A DNA stretch of 64,000 nucleotides from Pegea sp. RAD2-039 (GCA_034620365.1 JAQGEQ010000192.1:1173001-1237000), one strand, 5' to 3'. Positions 1 to 15,220 are shown, counted from the first letter of the stretch. Notes: generated by a model not told the origin, from the letters alone. A program made the numbers and translations.

Positions 1-3000
1 TTGTTGTGGATGATCCAGAATTGACTGGTTTCACTGAAAACACAGCAGACACGGCGGGCTCAGCTAAACTAGAGGTTCTAATTTCCACAAAATTTTCATT
101 TTGTTGTTTTACTTATAGATTTTTCAATTTAACAGAAAGATGTAACAGCTCAACTTTTCATGGATATCACAGAAGACTTGGATAAATCTGTGATACAATG
201 TCAAGTAAATTATTTGTTTTTTTTTGTTATTAGCATGAAGACCTACTTTTTTAAAATGTTAAGGAACATCTTTATTAATTTTAAACTAAATTAATTAATT
301 TCTTTTTTTATTTTGTAACAGATTTTCACTGGGAATGAGCAATTAAACGATACAAAAATAAAAGATATGGGAGTAATGCGAGTTAAACGTAGGTCTTTTT
401 ATACTTTATTAGTTATCTTCTGCATTAGTGTAAACGTAAACCATTCATAGTGAAAAAATAAAGCTTTAAAATATTGACCAAAAAACAATATATATAGTTA
501 TTAAGAGCATTTACCTTTTTGCTTCATTACAAACTAATCGCCCAATAAAGTGTAAGTTCGAAAGCACTGATCAAGTTAACATTTATTTCAAACAATAATT
601 GATTTCATTTATTCAAAATTGTGTTTCTATTAAAGTTAGTAATTAAAAGTAAGAAGCACAAAGGATATTTATAAGATTTCATTTTCTTTTTCGTTAAATA
701 TTTTTTATTTTGAATTGAATGATTTATAGATGACGTTAGCAAGGTAGAAATTGTTGGTGATAACCCTGATTTTGTATACACTAATGGCGATTCTGCGACC
801 TTTACTTGCTCACATAACGGATTTCCAGACAGTCAAATAATCGGGTAAGCACCGGATATCTTTATTTGAAATCAATAAAATGTTAAAATGATCTCATTAT
901 TTTAGTTTTGGAATTGAAGAAGATGTCGAAGAATTAGAATCAGTGAAAGAAATATCACTCAAGATGACACCAGAAATGAATGGAGAAAAACTTGTTTGTA
1001 AAGCAAAAACAGCAACTCAAAAGTCAGCTTTGGCGACTGAAAAAGTACTCAAAGTGAACTGTGAGTTTTTTATATTCTTTTTATTGAGTTAACTTTCGTT
1101 TTTAACAAAGATAAATTCTATACAATCTTCAAACTTTTATTGGATTTTTTAAACAAGTTTAACATTTTTTGTTCAGATGTTTATAACGTAAAAATTGCTG
1201 GTAAGAATACCTATCAACTTGGAGAGAAAGTAAGTCTGACCTGTGAAAGTGCAGCAAATCCAGCAGTTAATAGTTATACATGGAAAAAAGATGGAGTCAA
1301 ACTAGATGATGAAAGTATGTTTAAAACATAAACATTGTGATAAGTTCTAAAGTAGTTATAGTTGCAACTAAACAGTTTTCTTACTGATGATAATGCAGAT
1401 TTTTTGATACTATAAACACAACACTTTACTAAAATATTTATAACAATTTTTTAAATGAAACAATCTTAACTTTTAAATTATTTATCAGCAAGCAGTTCAC
1501 TTATCTTCAACGCAAAGGAGCTTTCTCACGCAGGAAAGTATTCTTGTGAAGCTTCTAATGACTTTGCCATGGCTGGTGCAGAACATGAAATTGTAATCAT
1601 TGGTAAGTTTTTACCGATATATTTGATCGATTCAAGTTTACATATTGTATTCTTATGTTTTTTTCTGATTAAACAAAACTACTTCATAGCTTAGTAAGAT
1701 AGTTTAAAACCATTACCAGGCGTGTCTATTTATTATAATCGAAATTTTTCGAAATCATCATCACAAAAAACCACATAGCATAAAAGATGTGAGGTATTTT
1801 TCTACATAGAATAAATAGCAAAAGTGTTTGATTTCAACAAATCTTGAAACGCTTGACTTGCTTTTAACTTTTCTAATGTTGCAAAAACTGAAAAACTTTT
1901 TAATTTAAATATGCTGAAAATTATTTTTCTACCTTATCTATTTTTAATATAAGTTATAAGACTATTATTCTAATCTTGAACTTATACTAAAGTTAATAGA
2001 AGACTTGATATCAAGTTGTTGACATATATACATTATCAAATATTTATTTCTGATTTTTAATTTCTTTACTTATCCGTCCTTAAAATTGTTACAAAATATT
2101 TGAACCAATCTTTTTATAAAAAGAATTCTTGTAAATGAGAATTGCAAAATTTCTTTTAAACGTATTTCAAGCTATTTGAAGCATCAGAAATTAACAGATC
2201 TTTTGCTCGCGCAGGAATCACACAAATGGGTGAGAAGTCAGTAAAAGCTGAGATCAAAAACTCAGATAAAGAAGGATCAAATCTTGTTTGCAAAGTTCAA
2301 TCATCTTCTGAGCCAACATTTGCATGGTACCTTGTTAAAGAGGGTAAAAATCAAGGTAAGTTGAAAGAGAAATAGTTTGAAAAGTTGGAATTATGTGCAT
2401 TTTGTTTCAGATGTTGATGCTGCATTTTCAAAGTCTGATATTGCAAAAGAGGGTTTGTCATACAGCCAAACTCTAACTGCTGCTCCACTTGACACTACAT
2501 ATTCAAAAGCTGAGTTTGTTTGTATCGCCACTTTAGAGGAAAAAACTGCAGAAATGACATTTTCACTTCCAGGTATTTGTTCTGTTTTAATTTTCAATTT
2601 TTATTAATAATCTGTTATCTTTTGTGTTTGGTAATAATGACAAAAAATAATGGTTTATTTTTTCTAACTTTTTTTATAACTGTTATCTAACACTGTTTAC
2701 TAATTACTTACATTAATGTGTTAAAACGTTGTGTACTAATTTTACTTAATAAAAAACTAAAGTTATTAATAAAACGTTAACAATATTTGTATTTAATCTA
2801 CTAATTGGTGAACGAACTGTTTCTTTCATTTAATTTTCTAACTGCTACTAACGATTCTCTACTTTTGCTTGCTTTTTGATTATTAGAGGTGAAGACGCCG
2901 CCTGAAAATAACCAAGGTAAAACTGTTATACTAATTTAACTTATATCTAACACTAAACACTTTTAATAATCATAACATCCATAACTATCAAATAAAATTA

Positions 3001-3939
3001 TGTTTATTAATAACAATTGTTGTGTAATTTTAAAAGTAAATAAAAAGTTTTAATTAATTTTTGTTTGTAACGAAGTTCTTGAGTAAAACAATAATTATAC
3101 TTTTGAACATAGCCTCAACTTCTAAATATTAATTTTAAGAAAATTTTGTGAAAGATAAAAGCCATAAAAATTATATAAAAAAATTATATTCAATGGTTTT
3201 GTAAAATTATATGAAAGAATAAATCCATGAAAAAAGGTTTGCTTGTAAACCAATTTAAATAATGGTCTAACTTCTCTAACAAACTTTCCAACTAATAATT
3301 CAGTTATAAGCTGCCAAACTGGATGAAGAACTGTAGACAATTTGTAATCCTTATCAATTTTCGGGTTAAAATAACTATTCGTGATCTCAATTTTAAGTTT
3401 GTTGATGTAAACAGTTTGATGTTTTTTATTATGAGTTTTACATTTTAATTACAAATCCAAAGAAAGTTTACATTAAAAAATATTTTGGATTCTAATGATG
3501 ACAGCTTTTTATTTATCTGCTTAGAAATTAAAGGATCATCTTCAGTTGCTGGGATTGTTATTGGAATTTTAGTCGCAATCCTCATCATTGCTATTATTAT
3601 TGCTGTTCTCTACAACAAAGGAATTATCTGTAAGATTTCGAACTTATAAATATCAAGAAGTTTGATTATTTTATTTAATCTTTATAAAAACTTCAAATGA
3701 TTTTTGATCAAGTCATAAAAGCAGAAATTATAAACAGGTAGAAAAGAAGGAAAAGCTGGTGAAGTTCATGCAGATGATATAGAAGTTGATATTCACAACA
3801 CTGACGTTGAAGCAGGTTAGTTTTTCCCTCTAATAATCATATTGATCTTTTATAGATCACTTTTATAAACATTTTTCTTAATTTAGGAGCTCCTCCTCCA
3901 GAAGAAGATAAGCTGTTGGAAAATGGAGCTGGAAATTAG
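1..3939 (+). CDS. Ig-superfamily single-pass membrane protein (5' end missing)
   Basis: Thirteen exons join in one frame (about 432 residues, first exon cut by the window edge): 1-74, 136-204, 322-388, 730-844, 906-1060, 1177-1314, 1489-1602, 2215-2355, 2411-2572, 2887-2916, 3525-3629, 3738-3815, 3887-3939 (TAG). All junctions are GT-AG. The clearest Ig domain spans exons 1177-1314 and 1489-1602, with a Cys in VSLTCES, the core Trp in YTWKKDG and the second Cys in HAGKYSCEA. A second Ig-like domain precedes it (Cys in ATFTCSH and KLVCKA), and a third, weaker one follows (NLVCKV and FVCIAT). The 3525 exon encodes a hydrophobic transmembrane helix (about 22 residues, IVIGILVAILIIAIIIAV). It is followed by a short acidic cytoplasmic tail of about 45 residues. 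A cell-adhesion or receptor role of the ALCAM/MCAM kind is inferred from layout only. No enzyme domain is seen. A likely polyadenylation signal AATAAA lies at 4249-4254. Confidence 0.85.
2887..2916 (+). other. 30-nt symmetric microexon in the Ig gene
   Basis: This exon encodes about ten residues (VKTPPENNQ-like) between the last Ig-like domain and the transmembrane exon. It is flanked by a TTATTAG acceptor and a GTAAAA donor. Both flanking introns are phase 1, so it could be skipped without changing the frame, which would shorten the stalk next to the membrane. Skipping itself is inferred. Confidence 0.6.
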
Positions 3940-6900
3940 GTTTGTTTCATCAAATATTTCTTAGCTTGCAATTAAACCAGTAGTTTAATTCAGAACTTTT
4001 TTTATTCAGAAAACAGTTGCCCAAAATTCAATAATAGTCTTTGTGAGAACTCTGACATTGTACTGAATGAAGTCCTATTTTGACTAACCAATCAGCTATT
4101 ATCAGTGTCATTTTGAAATCTTTTGCTTTTATTGCTATGACTTGCTGGTCAACTTACAAAAATCATTTCATAGACTTTAACTTCAATCGCAATTATGACA
4201 AAATTTTATTTTAAGCTCTTCATATAGTTATACCAACTAAATTATTATAATAAATGTGTAATGATTTAATCAGGCAACAATCAATTTCTTTTGATCCCCA
4301 TTTTATTTTCATTTATTTAGTTTCTTATTTTTTTTTCACATTGTATTAAATTTTATGTTTCGAAAGTTTTGGCCTTATTTACTTTTTATGTTTTGATAGC
4401 AAACACCAGCAGCGATGTGGGCACTTACCATCTTGACCCTTATGTCTTAGTATCTTTCCATATTATTTAAACTTGTTTTCTACTAAAATCAAGTTCCATG
4501 AGATAATTGAAACGTTTAGCACTGAATGATCTTTATCTTATTCATTTACGTTTTTAACTTGTAACTTTCTAGACCTTAATCAATATTTTCTTATCTTAAT
4601 AAGAATCTAAATTATAAAAGTATTAAAAGTAAATGTAAACATTGATTAATTGGTTGCGCATGTTTCAAATATCTAGCAAATATTTTTTTCGGTCATTTTT
4701 AAGTGTTTAAACGAACGTACAATTGAAAAACTGAATCTACAAACTCCTACTAGCATTGTGCATTTGTAGATATAAATATGTTCAGATAATCTTTCCTTAG
4801 AAATATTGTTCTTTGGAGAACAGACACAAAATCAGAATTACATCTGCTAAAAAAATAATGTACACATTTTTCATTATGATAATTTCCTATTGATTTTACT
4901 TAAAAGTCAGTTGATAGCAACTTTGTTATAAACATCTATTAATTTACAAACTAATATAATTTATTGACAATTAATCTTTTACATAAACATGTAAATATAA
5001 AACTAGATTACTAAAATTTAATTTTGCTAACCTACACAAAGGCCTAATTATTCTTATAGCAATTGAAGCATTTACGTTGACTTTTATTCTATCTTCATTT
5101 TCATCCGTAATTTCTACATTTTCACTTAACTATATACACAAACTATTTGTTGATGTTTTTACTTGTTACTATGTTGGCTTGAATCAATAAACTCAAAGGG
5201 TTAAATTTACAAGAGGATCTTCCTTATAGAATTTAGATCGAAAGTAAGGCTATCAATGGCAAAGTAATCGTTTAAAAAAACGTTTTAAATTGAGTTCGAT
5301 TTTTAGCTGTTGAAATGGTTAAGACTTTTTTAAAAGTATTAACATTGATACCGAAGTATATGCTAGAAGCAGACGAGTTATCAAGCTCAAGATTTTTCTG
5401 TAAAGCTTGTGATTTATATGAGATTTGAAATAGGATCGCTGTTATTACCAATCAAGTTTATCTTCACGTTTTTAAAAGAGCGATTTTTGTTACTTGATAT
5501 AATGAAAACTGAAAACGACTAGTATCTGATGCAAAGTAATTTGTTGGTAGAAATTTACTTTAAAGTAAATATAAGAAATTAATCTTTTAAAAAAAATGTT
5601 GTTTCGGTTAAAGTTTTGTTAGGAAATGAGTAATTCTAAAAACATAAAATTAAAGATGTTAAAGAAAAATATTTGTATTTAATGATATCATCCATGTTTA
5701 ACATTTGAAAACTTTAAAAAATTTCTCTTATTTATTCGTTTTATCATTTATTTAAACATTGCTTAGAAGACTAGGAAAACAACATACCTTTCATATTAAT
5801 AAAACAGCACACATATAGTTTCCCATTTTCTAGCTTGTTAAGCTGACTCAAACATAAATTTAATTAAGCATCTCATATATCTAACATATTTTCTTTTTTA
5901 GAAACAAACTCTTTAAAAAGAACACAAAAGTATCTTTAAAACAACATCAAGACAAACCACAACCTTAAACATAAATACTATTGTATTTTATTTTACTCAA
6001 TAGCAAAATATTATATATTTTAATCTAGATAAGATTATTTATTTGAAAACAATATTTTATCAATATTTATCAAACACATATCAGGATATGAACAAATGTA
6101 GACATTATTTGCACCGTTAATAGCAATAAACAATCAACTAAAAAATTAGTATACAATATACTTTTAATTATCTCAATTTTTTTAAATAAATGTTTTTAAA
6201 ATCGAATTAAAAAATAGTTAAAGAAATTTACTTTTACATAACGTTTAATCATTTTTAAAATTTTTCACAAATGAGAATACTTTAAATATGTAAATGAAAA
6301 GAATTCTTGTATAAAAATTCTTCAAACAAATTCTATGCGTTTTTTTCTGATAAAGAAAATAATTCTAAAAAATGTAAGTTTAAAAGGACTGGTAGACAAT
6401 AAGTATATAAGAATAAGTTAACAATATGATTCAGCAAATTTATTGCAAAACCTTTTTTTAATGCTATTATAACTGCTACTTAAATAAATTTTCAATAAAG
6501 CCACAACAATTTGAGCAGTTTTGCTACCATAACAAGTAAAACAAGTTTTAAAGCCGAAAGTAAAAAGTTCTAGATTTATTATTTTATTTATTCAATTGAT
6601 AGGCAAATTGTGAAATTTTCATAAAACTATTTACTTTTAAATGATAAAAATGTTATTCATTCTTTGTCAAAAGCTTATTTACAATAGTTTAACAAGTCTT
6701 GTAAACTATATTTTTGTTACCTACTTTTTTAATTAAACTAAAGAACAATATCTTTACTTTTCAATTAAGATTATAAATCTTTGCATTATTTTTACATACT
6801 TAAAATGTAAGAAAAAGACTAATATTATTCAAACAAGTATTTAATTATTTAAATCTTTGGGAGAAAGGTTTTCTATTTCTTGGCACACATACCATCAACT

Positions 6901-9900
6901 TTTATTAAGCTCTAGAAGAAATGAATTTGGTTAAAAATTTTAAATTTTTTTAAGGTGTTGACTTTTGAGTGCAAAATAATGTTAGTTCAGATATAATATT
7001 TATTCCTAACTTTTGTCAACATAAAGAATCTTATAAATTGTTATATTTGATTCCTATTTGAAAAACAAAACTTGAAAACTTATAATTATTGGTTTATTTT
7101 ATTTCTTACAGTTAAAGAGTTCACAGATAAGACTACAATCTGTTAATAGTTTTATTTCTGAAGTTGTAGAGATGAAAATGAAAAGTAGTATTGGCTTAAA
7201 AGCTAACATCTCAATATCGAGCAAAATACATATTTGGTAAAAAAAACAGTCAAGCTAACTAAGATCTTAAACTAAATATTCTACACTCCAAAAAGTTTGA
7301 CTGAAAATGTAAAAACATGAGCTTATCAGTTGAGGGTACTAATGAACGTTTCACTGCGCTATATTTTTTTAAATCCACGATAGTAAATGACTGAAATGAT
7401 CTTTTATGTCTTTTGATTCGAAAAGAATTTAAAATTCATTTTGAAATATAAATCTTTTTATATTTTTTGTTTTTGATATGAACGTCATAAACTTTTGTGC
7501 TGTGATAAAGCTTTTAATCTTTTAATTAACTTTTGTAAGTTTTTATATTCTTATAATAAAGAAAGAAACAGAAAAACGGTGTTCATATTTTTAATTTTTA
7601 TTTTAAAACTTTGTTAATATTGAAATTAAATTATAAGCAAAAGTAGTAACCACTTTTAATCTTCTTGTAATAAAAGTAATATTGTTCTATTTCTATTTCT
7701 TACAAATTTTTAAATATTGATCATATTTTATTTAAAGAACCAAACTGCATTTCTCGTATGATGAAAACACAATTACAAAACTTACAAGTAATAAAGTCAA
7801 CATGAAAAATAAAAATTCTTGAGCTTAAAATATTTTATTAAAAATTGTCTAAAAGCTTTAATTTGAGTCACAATAAATCTAAAAAATGCTTTGTCTTTAA
7901 ATCAAATAAAATTTCTAATATTATCTTGATTGTTTCACTATCTATAAATCATCTTAAAATAATCTTCATATACTGCACTAAAGCATTTTAATCATATGAT
8001 GTTTAAAAACAAGATAGTATTTTGACTGAAGGTTTTAAATACTTGCTGTAATAATTACCCAAGTTGCAACGTACTCAAAATAAAATTAAATTCAATGTAA
8101 AAAAATTTAGTCATGAATTTTTTTAATGTACTACTTTAAATGGACAAAAACTACGTTAGTCTTAAAAACCAGTGGCTTCAAGCCCTAAATGTCACATAAA
8201 AACTTAAATAAAATTAATTTTGTCGGCTTTCTACTTAAACCCGAAATCTTTGGGCAACAGTTTTGGTGAATTGTTATATGAACATCTGCTAAACATAGGT
8301 TTTATGATACAAGATTACTTAAAAAATTGTGCCATCTACTTTCAAAAGGTTTATGAGCGCTGATAGTACATGAATAAACTTTATATAAAATATTCTCTAA
8401 ATTGATTTTGAATAACGAAAACTTTTTTAAGAGAAAGTTTTTGTAATCCTTAAATAAAATAACAAATAAACACTTTAAAACAGATCTTAGTTTTAATTAA
8501 TAACTTTACAAAATTTAATCTAATCAAGAAATGTTAATAAAGTTTTTTATAAATATTTGCTCAATATATATGTAATAATTATATACTCATTAATTGCTAG
8601 TTTCACTATTGAGATATATTTTTTAATTTTGATGAGCGTACAATACACGTTTCTACCAAATTAGGTGTTTTAGTGAGTTACATCATCAACCACCTCATTT
8701 GTATAAAACGTCTTTCAGGCGTGGTGTTATTAGACAATGTTTCTTTGTCAAAGTACTAAATATATTTAGCTAAAGTTATGCTGAACACTTTTTTAAAGTG
8801 GGAATTAAAGCACATTTAGAATTGCAAAATTTTGTATTTCACTGCTGTGCAGGCCTACATATTTAAAAGTATTTTAAAGAAATCTTGTAAAAATTTCGTT
8901 ATGAAAAATGATGCTGTTTTTTTATCGTTATAAAAGCTTGTGTATTTGCTTACGTTAACAAAAAGTAATATTTTAAGATACATGAGAATATGATATCTTT
9001 GTATCAATAGAATTGTTGTCAAATTGAAAATAAATTATTCCAATAACATTATGTGATTTTTGCTCAATTCTATTCTTTATTCATTTGAATTGCTCGAAAA
9101 CCTTTATGCTTCGTTGGATAAATTAATCTTACAATCTTGCAAATAACTCGACCGTGAACTGTTGGCAAATAGTTGAGAATATTCTTTTTACTTTAAATTT
9201 TATTCTAACTAAAACAAATTTATTTGTGAGCATTTATACAGGTTGTAATTTATTTTTCTTAAAATTTTAACACATGAAAATTATATTAAGTTAAGAAAAA
9301 TAAAAATTCAATTTTTTTATTTTATTACGTTTGAAATCCTATTGATTTTAATGTTTCAAAACCTGTTGCAACGATTCTATTATTAATCTCTTTTATCGGT
9401 TTAATTTTTAAATAATAATATTTTTTATCAAAAGGCTACAATGTAAGTTTAATAAATTTCAAGTAATATTGAATAACTAATTGTATATGATATCATATTT
9501 TTTAAGTTTGTTTTTAAATATCAATAAAGTTTAAACTTTTAGATATTTACTGATTTCTGTAAATATATTCTTTTAAATGCATTTTCATGTCTACTTTTAT
9601 TTGTAGGTTATAATTTTTTTCACTCATGTAAAATTTTTTTGAACTGTTTGAACATTTTCTATACACATACTATAACCTCTTTGTGATTAATAGCTGTTTT
9701 TGTTTTCTAAGCTTCAAAACTTTTCATGTAAATTACTTTGGCTTTTAAAAGATAACTTCCTACATCTAGATGTATTCATCTCTTAAAATACTTTGTTTTC
9801 CTGGTCCTTTGTGAAATTTGAGAAAATGTTTAGAACAATTAGCTACTTCAACTTACTTATCATAAAATAATTTCTTAAAAAATCACATTGCTTTGAACAT

Positions 9901-12900
9901 GAACTAATAAATATGTTTTTGAAGACTCAGAAGCAAACTAGAAATAATGCTCGCTTTAGTGCGACATTTATGAAAACAATTAAAACCATAGACGTAAGAA
10001 TAAATCATTAATTATAAAGAACAATAATTATTTACTAAAAGCTGTATAATAGAACCAGGAAAGCAAAATCCACATTAAGTAATTCTTGAAAGAGAAAGTT
10101 TTGCTAAAATAAATAAAAGTGTGACAAAATAGAAAATAAATAATTGTTTAAAAACCATGAATTATGTTTGACAAGGGTTTAAAATCTCTTTTAAAATTAA
10201 GTATCACAAGCTTGAAGCTATACCTTAAATTTATAGAAATTCACGTGTTATATGTTATTATATTCTAAGGATTAGTTCACCATCTTATCATTTAATTCAT
10301 AAATAATTAATAAATATTCAGTACCAATGTATAAATCAACAATTATTTTTAAAGTGTAATGTTACCTTAATTTTTTTTTGCTGATATCTACATTACAGAA
10401 TTTATTTGAACACCTCTTAATAAATTTAATCAAATTTACAAATTAAAAAATTTTTTTTTATCAAAGACTTGTAAACTTCAATTAGCTGATAAGTTCAAGT
10501 TTGTTTTTATTTCAATTTTTTGTTATCAGTTAAGTTTATGTAACACTTGATTATCAACCTTGTAAAATCTTAAAGTTTTAACGACGATTGATTGAGGATA
10601 ATGCAATTTGAAAATTCAAAACTTGCTGTTTATATATTGCAATCAAAAATTTGATTTCACTTAAAGTTAAATTAACTATTTGAAAAATAATAGTAGACCA
10701 AATTAATTACTATCAAATTAATGATTTTTAAACTAATATAAATATCAAAAATAATTAGCGAAAAAACGTTTTAATCTCCTAATAACTCGCTGAAGACATA
10801 TTTAGTAATCAAACAGATTTAACAACGAATTGCTTCAAAATAGCAATTTTCTACAAATATTTGTTCAAAATGGCTTCAAAGATGGAAAATAAAAACGTAT
10901 CAGTAGTAAAAAAAATTTAGGAGTCACAATTCAAAAGAATTTGAATTTTTTTAAACAAATTAAACTCTTGGAAGCTACAACAATTAAACTTTTGTTTGAG
11001 ATATTTTATCAGAAATAAAAAAAGTTTATTTTGGTTACCTTGGAGACTTGACACTATCAATTTTAAGTACAGCTTTTATTATTATTGTTTTACAGATTAA
11101 TAGATTCAAACTGAAGCTAGCTAATGTCCACTTTTATATTTTTGTAATCAAATGATTAGTCTTGATTTTTTTAAGTTACTTTTCTAATTTATTAAACCTC
11201 AATAACGTATTTTTTTTAATTGAATAAAAAGCCATTTTAGTCGATTTAGAACTTTTATTTGTAAACAAGTTTTTTGCCGGTAAAGTTAAAGAAACTTGTT
11301 ACAAAGACTAATATTTTGTTATGTGGTTAAAGATAAAGAAAACTTTGATACAAATTTGCATGCGAATATCTTAGTAAATTTATTTCAATACATTATTATT
11401 CATGTTGTAAATTTGTCTATTTTTTAAATAAAAATCACAATCAGAAATTGTTTAAAGATATAAAAATGGAATAATAATTCATCATAAAATACAAAAATAA
11501 AACAGTGACGATATTTTTAACTTAATAAATTACAACTATAGAAGAGATTTCTGATTTTATCTTTTTAAAAATGTTTAAAAACTTTATGTTAGTCTTTTTA
11601 TTTAAAAGCATACAAAAAAGTGTACAAAAAACTATAAAGAAAAGTCTAAAACCGTAAAACCTACACTTAAATTATCAAGTCTGGAAATATTTTCTGAGTT
11701 ATCAAGTCAAACTAAGTAATTTCTCAGTCGTATTTAGTGTTATTGCTAAGTTATTGGTAAAATAAACAAATTACTTGGAACGGTTTGACACCTTGACCTG
11801 TGTAACTTCTTTTACTAATACAAATATCTCTTAAGAAAATATCTGATATGAGAAGCGCAACATAATTTTTTTAATTTGACCTTTAATTAAGATCAAACTC
11901 ATATGAGAGGTTCTAAGAACTAATTTTAGATTTTCTCAGTTATTTTGTTTTTACTTAGATTTGTAATCATTACTTTGCAGGCTGCTTAATTATAGAAATA
12001 CCGTATCAGACTTTGTTCAGAGAATATACCTCACGTGATTAAAGGTTGTGTAAATTTCAACTTTTAACCAAAGTTTTCAACGATTTGCATTATTGATCGT
12101 AGAGTTTAAAGTATCTTGTAAAAGACAAAAGATGTTAAACGTTAAGTTAAAAGTTTTTATTTTAGATTACACTAATAACTATCGAGCTAGTATAAGGTTT
12201 TTATTTGTATTGAAGAACTTTATAATTACAGAAACTGATTATTAAAAATGATAATTTTCTAAAACAAAGTATTACTTTACTTTTTCAACAATTTTCATAT
12301 CAGGAAACCTTTACTGCTTTGAAATTAATTTTTAAACTACTTTAAATAACATTAGAAAAGAATTTATATGATTTAGAAAAACACTGCAAACTTTGTATAC
12401 TATATATGTACTTCAACATATGTTTATTTAAACAGTTTGCAAATTAAAAATAACTTATTTGTCTTTTAAGGTACATTTAAGATAAGTGTCTTAATCAGAA
12501 ATGATATTTGTCTACATGATAATTTTATTCACCAGTTACAAGTTTTTTTTTTAATTTTAATAATAGGACTGTTAATAAATTCAAGCTGATAAATTAAGCT
12601 AACTGATTTTTTATTAAATTGCTGTCATATATTTGAGACTGAAACCATTTTGTTTTTACCCTGTAGGATATGTATAATTTATCAAACTAAACGTAGCAGT
12701 AACAACAGACTTTTATACCAAGACTAAATACACTGAATGATTGCTACGTTAAGTCTTGTATTTCATTATATAGCTCTTTAAGTAATGTAAATAGTAGTAT
12801 AATCACATAATTATATAAAATTACTCTGTTAATTCTTTAGTAGTACGAGTCCATCAAACTAAATTGCTCAATAATTTTATTTAAAAGTGACTTATAAGCA

Positions 12901-14110
12901 CATATTTTTTGCCTAAATTGGAGGTTAAGCTGTCATTTTAATCATAAATTAAAAATAAACGATAATGCTGCTTTATTTAGTACTTCTGGCTGTGAAGTTT
13001 ATCTATTAGATTTATATAAAGAAAACTTTCTCATATAACTATTTCAATGTTTTTTAGAAATATCTAACTTATTTGATCTCAAATCAAAAGGCCTTGACTT
13101 TTTAAATACTAGGGCCAACTTTAAAACCTTAAATTAATTAGATCTAGCTCAATATCTGATTGTATATTTTCTAGTTTCAACAAAGTAAGATCAAAAACTA
13201 GATAAGTTGTCACAAAATTTGTAAAAAATCATTTAAAGGCTAACAGAATCGATCCCATATATCAGCATTAGAATTTATTAACTAAGTTGCTGGTAATTTT
13301 TGGGACGTTTTAAAGTTCTGCCGCTTTAGTAGTTTAGTAGAGTTGGAATAACAGAGTTACCATCAGTTAAATTTAAAATTGAGAGTGACTCTGCGATCTA
13401 GTAATTTTTACTATTAAATACAAATTCTGAATGACAATCAAAAGTTCATGAAAAAGATTAATAAGATGTGTGATGAAAAAATGGTTAGACGTAAAATCAA
13501 CCAATCACCAGCAAAACATCATACCGAAAGCATATTCTTTGTAAACCATCTAGCTAACAGCTTAAGCTATTGGTTTTAAAGGAAATGTTTTATTTTAACA
13601 AATCTTTTGAATATACACGAAAAAGACTTAAAAACTATTTTTATGCATAGATATTAGTACTTCTTTAAATAAAATTTATCTGTTCCTTATCTTTTAATCT
13701 TGTTAAACTAGTATCAATTACTATTATTATAGTCTCACCTTAACTTTTCCAATCTTGTATCATCTCGTACCAAAATGGTCTTTATATATAAGAAATCAAC
13801 ACTGTTAATCGAACAAAATCCTTTTATTGAAAATGTATCTAAATTTACAAAGGTACAAGGAGTGTTTTAACATTTAAAAGAGTTAATAAGAGATGTATTT
13901 GAAAAATTTCTGGTTAAACTTATTTAATTTTAATTAATTTTTGAATCTTAGAAAAAATATCAAACCTTTAAATAGCTTTAAAATAATACATTCTGATGAG
14001 TTATCAAAATAATTATTCTTGAATTTATTTTAGAAATTTCACTTCCTTAAATCTAAATAGAAATATTTTGTATGTTATATTGAAGTAGTTATCTGCAAAA
14101 TAAATTTAGC
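3940..14110. other. long AT-rich intergenic stretch
   Basis: After the 3' UTR of the Ig gene I see no convincing coding region, RNA gene or mobile element on either strand for about 10 kb. It is low-complexity AT-rich sequence with many short A and T runs. A short segment at about 4420-4445 reads on the minus strand as an ATG directly followed by a strong GTAAGTGC donor, which could be a tiny first exon but is too short to support. Confidence 0.5.
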
Positions 14111-14117
14111 CACTTAC

Positions 14118-14167
14118 GTGGCATTAGGTACAAATGTTATGAGGGCGCTCTCGACTGGCGACGTCAT
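14118..14167 (-). promoter_or_regulatory. GC-rich island: candidate first exon and/or bidirectional promoter
   Basis: In otherwise AT-rich sequence, about 14100-14210 is rich in G+C and CpG. On the minus strand it reads ATG (14167), 16 open codons, then a strong donor GTAAGT at 14117-14112, as a first coding exon would. A CRE-like site (TGACGTCG on the minus strand) overlaps the start. STT3A begins about 1 kb to the right on the other strand, and its first coding exon is preceded by a strong acceptor (ATTTTTTAG near 15170), so its 5' UTR exon may start here. No downstream exon for the minus-strand candidate was found. Confidence 0.35.
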
Positions 14168-15220
14168 TGACACGTAGTAACACGCGCATAATCTTCTTTC
14201 AAAAACTTTACAGTTGTTTTTTTTTAATGTTTCTTTTCAACGCAATTGATTGCATTTGAGTAACTAGCTCTCTTAACTTTGAACGTTTAAATATGGTTTT
14301 TAGCAGAGATTATTATTGAAATAATCTGTTTTTTTTATTTAACAAAGTTACTTTGCTACGTGAAAAGTGATAAGCATGTTAAATAAGTTTATTATTAGTA
14401 GATTTGTTAATTTATTTTTTAGTAGATAATTAAATTATAATTTAGTAGTAATTATTATGGTGTAAATTAGTCTCTATCATTTTTATAAACATCATTAAAT
14501 GTTTTTAATTATCTGGAAATAAAGTTTTGTTGATTGCCAAAAATTATTTTTCTTTTATATCATAAAATTTGAGTTTTATGAATAATAAATTAATTTGATT
14601 TTTATTGATAATATTTATATTTTAAATATAGAAACTCAACTCAAAATATAATAAAAAAAAATACTTAATTGCTATAAATCATTTATTAAACGTTTAATTA
14701 AGAATATTTATGAATAATTTTTGTGTTTAAATTTGATTATCACCTTTTTTGTTTGTTTTAATAGTTATGATTTAAATCATTTTGTAAAAAAATAGCTTAA
14801 AATATTTGTAATTTGTTGTCTATTTAATGTTTAAGTTTTTATAATTACTTTTTGTAATCTTCAATAAGATCTAAGCTTGTTTATAAGTTTAAACTAACCT
14901 TCTAAAATGAATAAATTAGCCTAGTGTCATATTTCATCATTTATATACTTTATTAAACTAACTTTTTTGAGTTTTAAGTAAATCAAATTTGATAATATAA
15001 TCGTTTTTATTTTTTTATTAAAAGCCAGACTGCAAAAAACTCTTTATATTTATTTATATATTATTGTTCTGAAAAAGCAAAATCAATTTTTAAAAGACAT
15101 GTTGATAAACATCATTTAAATCATCAAGCTTATATTTTTTCTTTCTTGTTAACTTACTTATTTTTTAGAAAAGGAATAGGGGTTGTTGGATATTTTAAAG
15201 TTGATTAATAGGTATTCATC

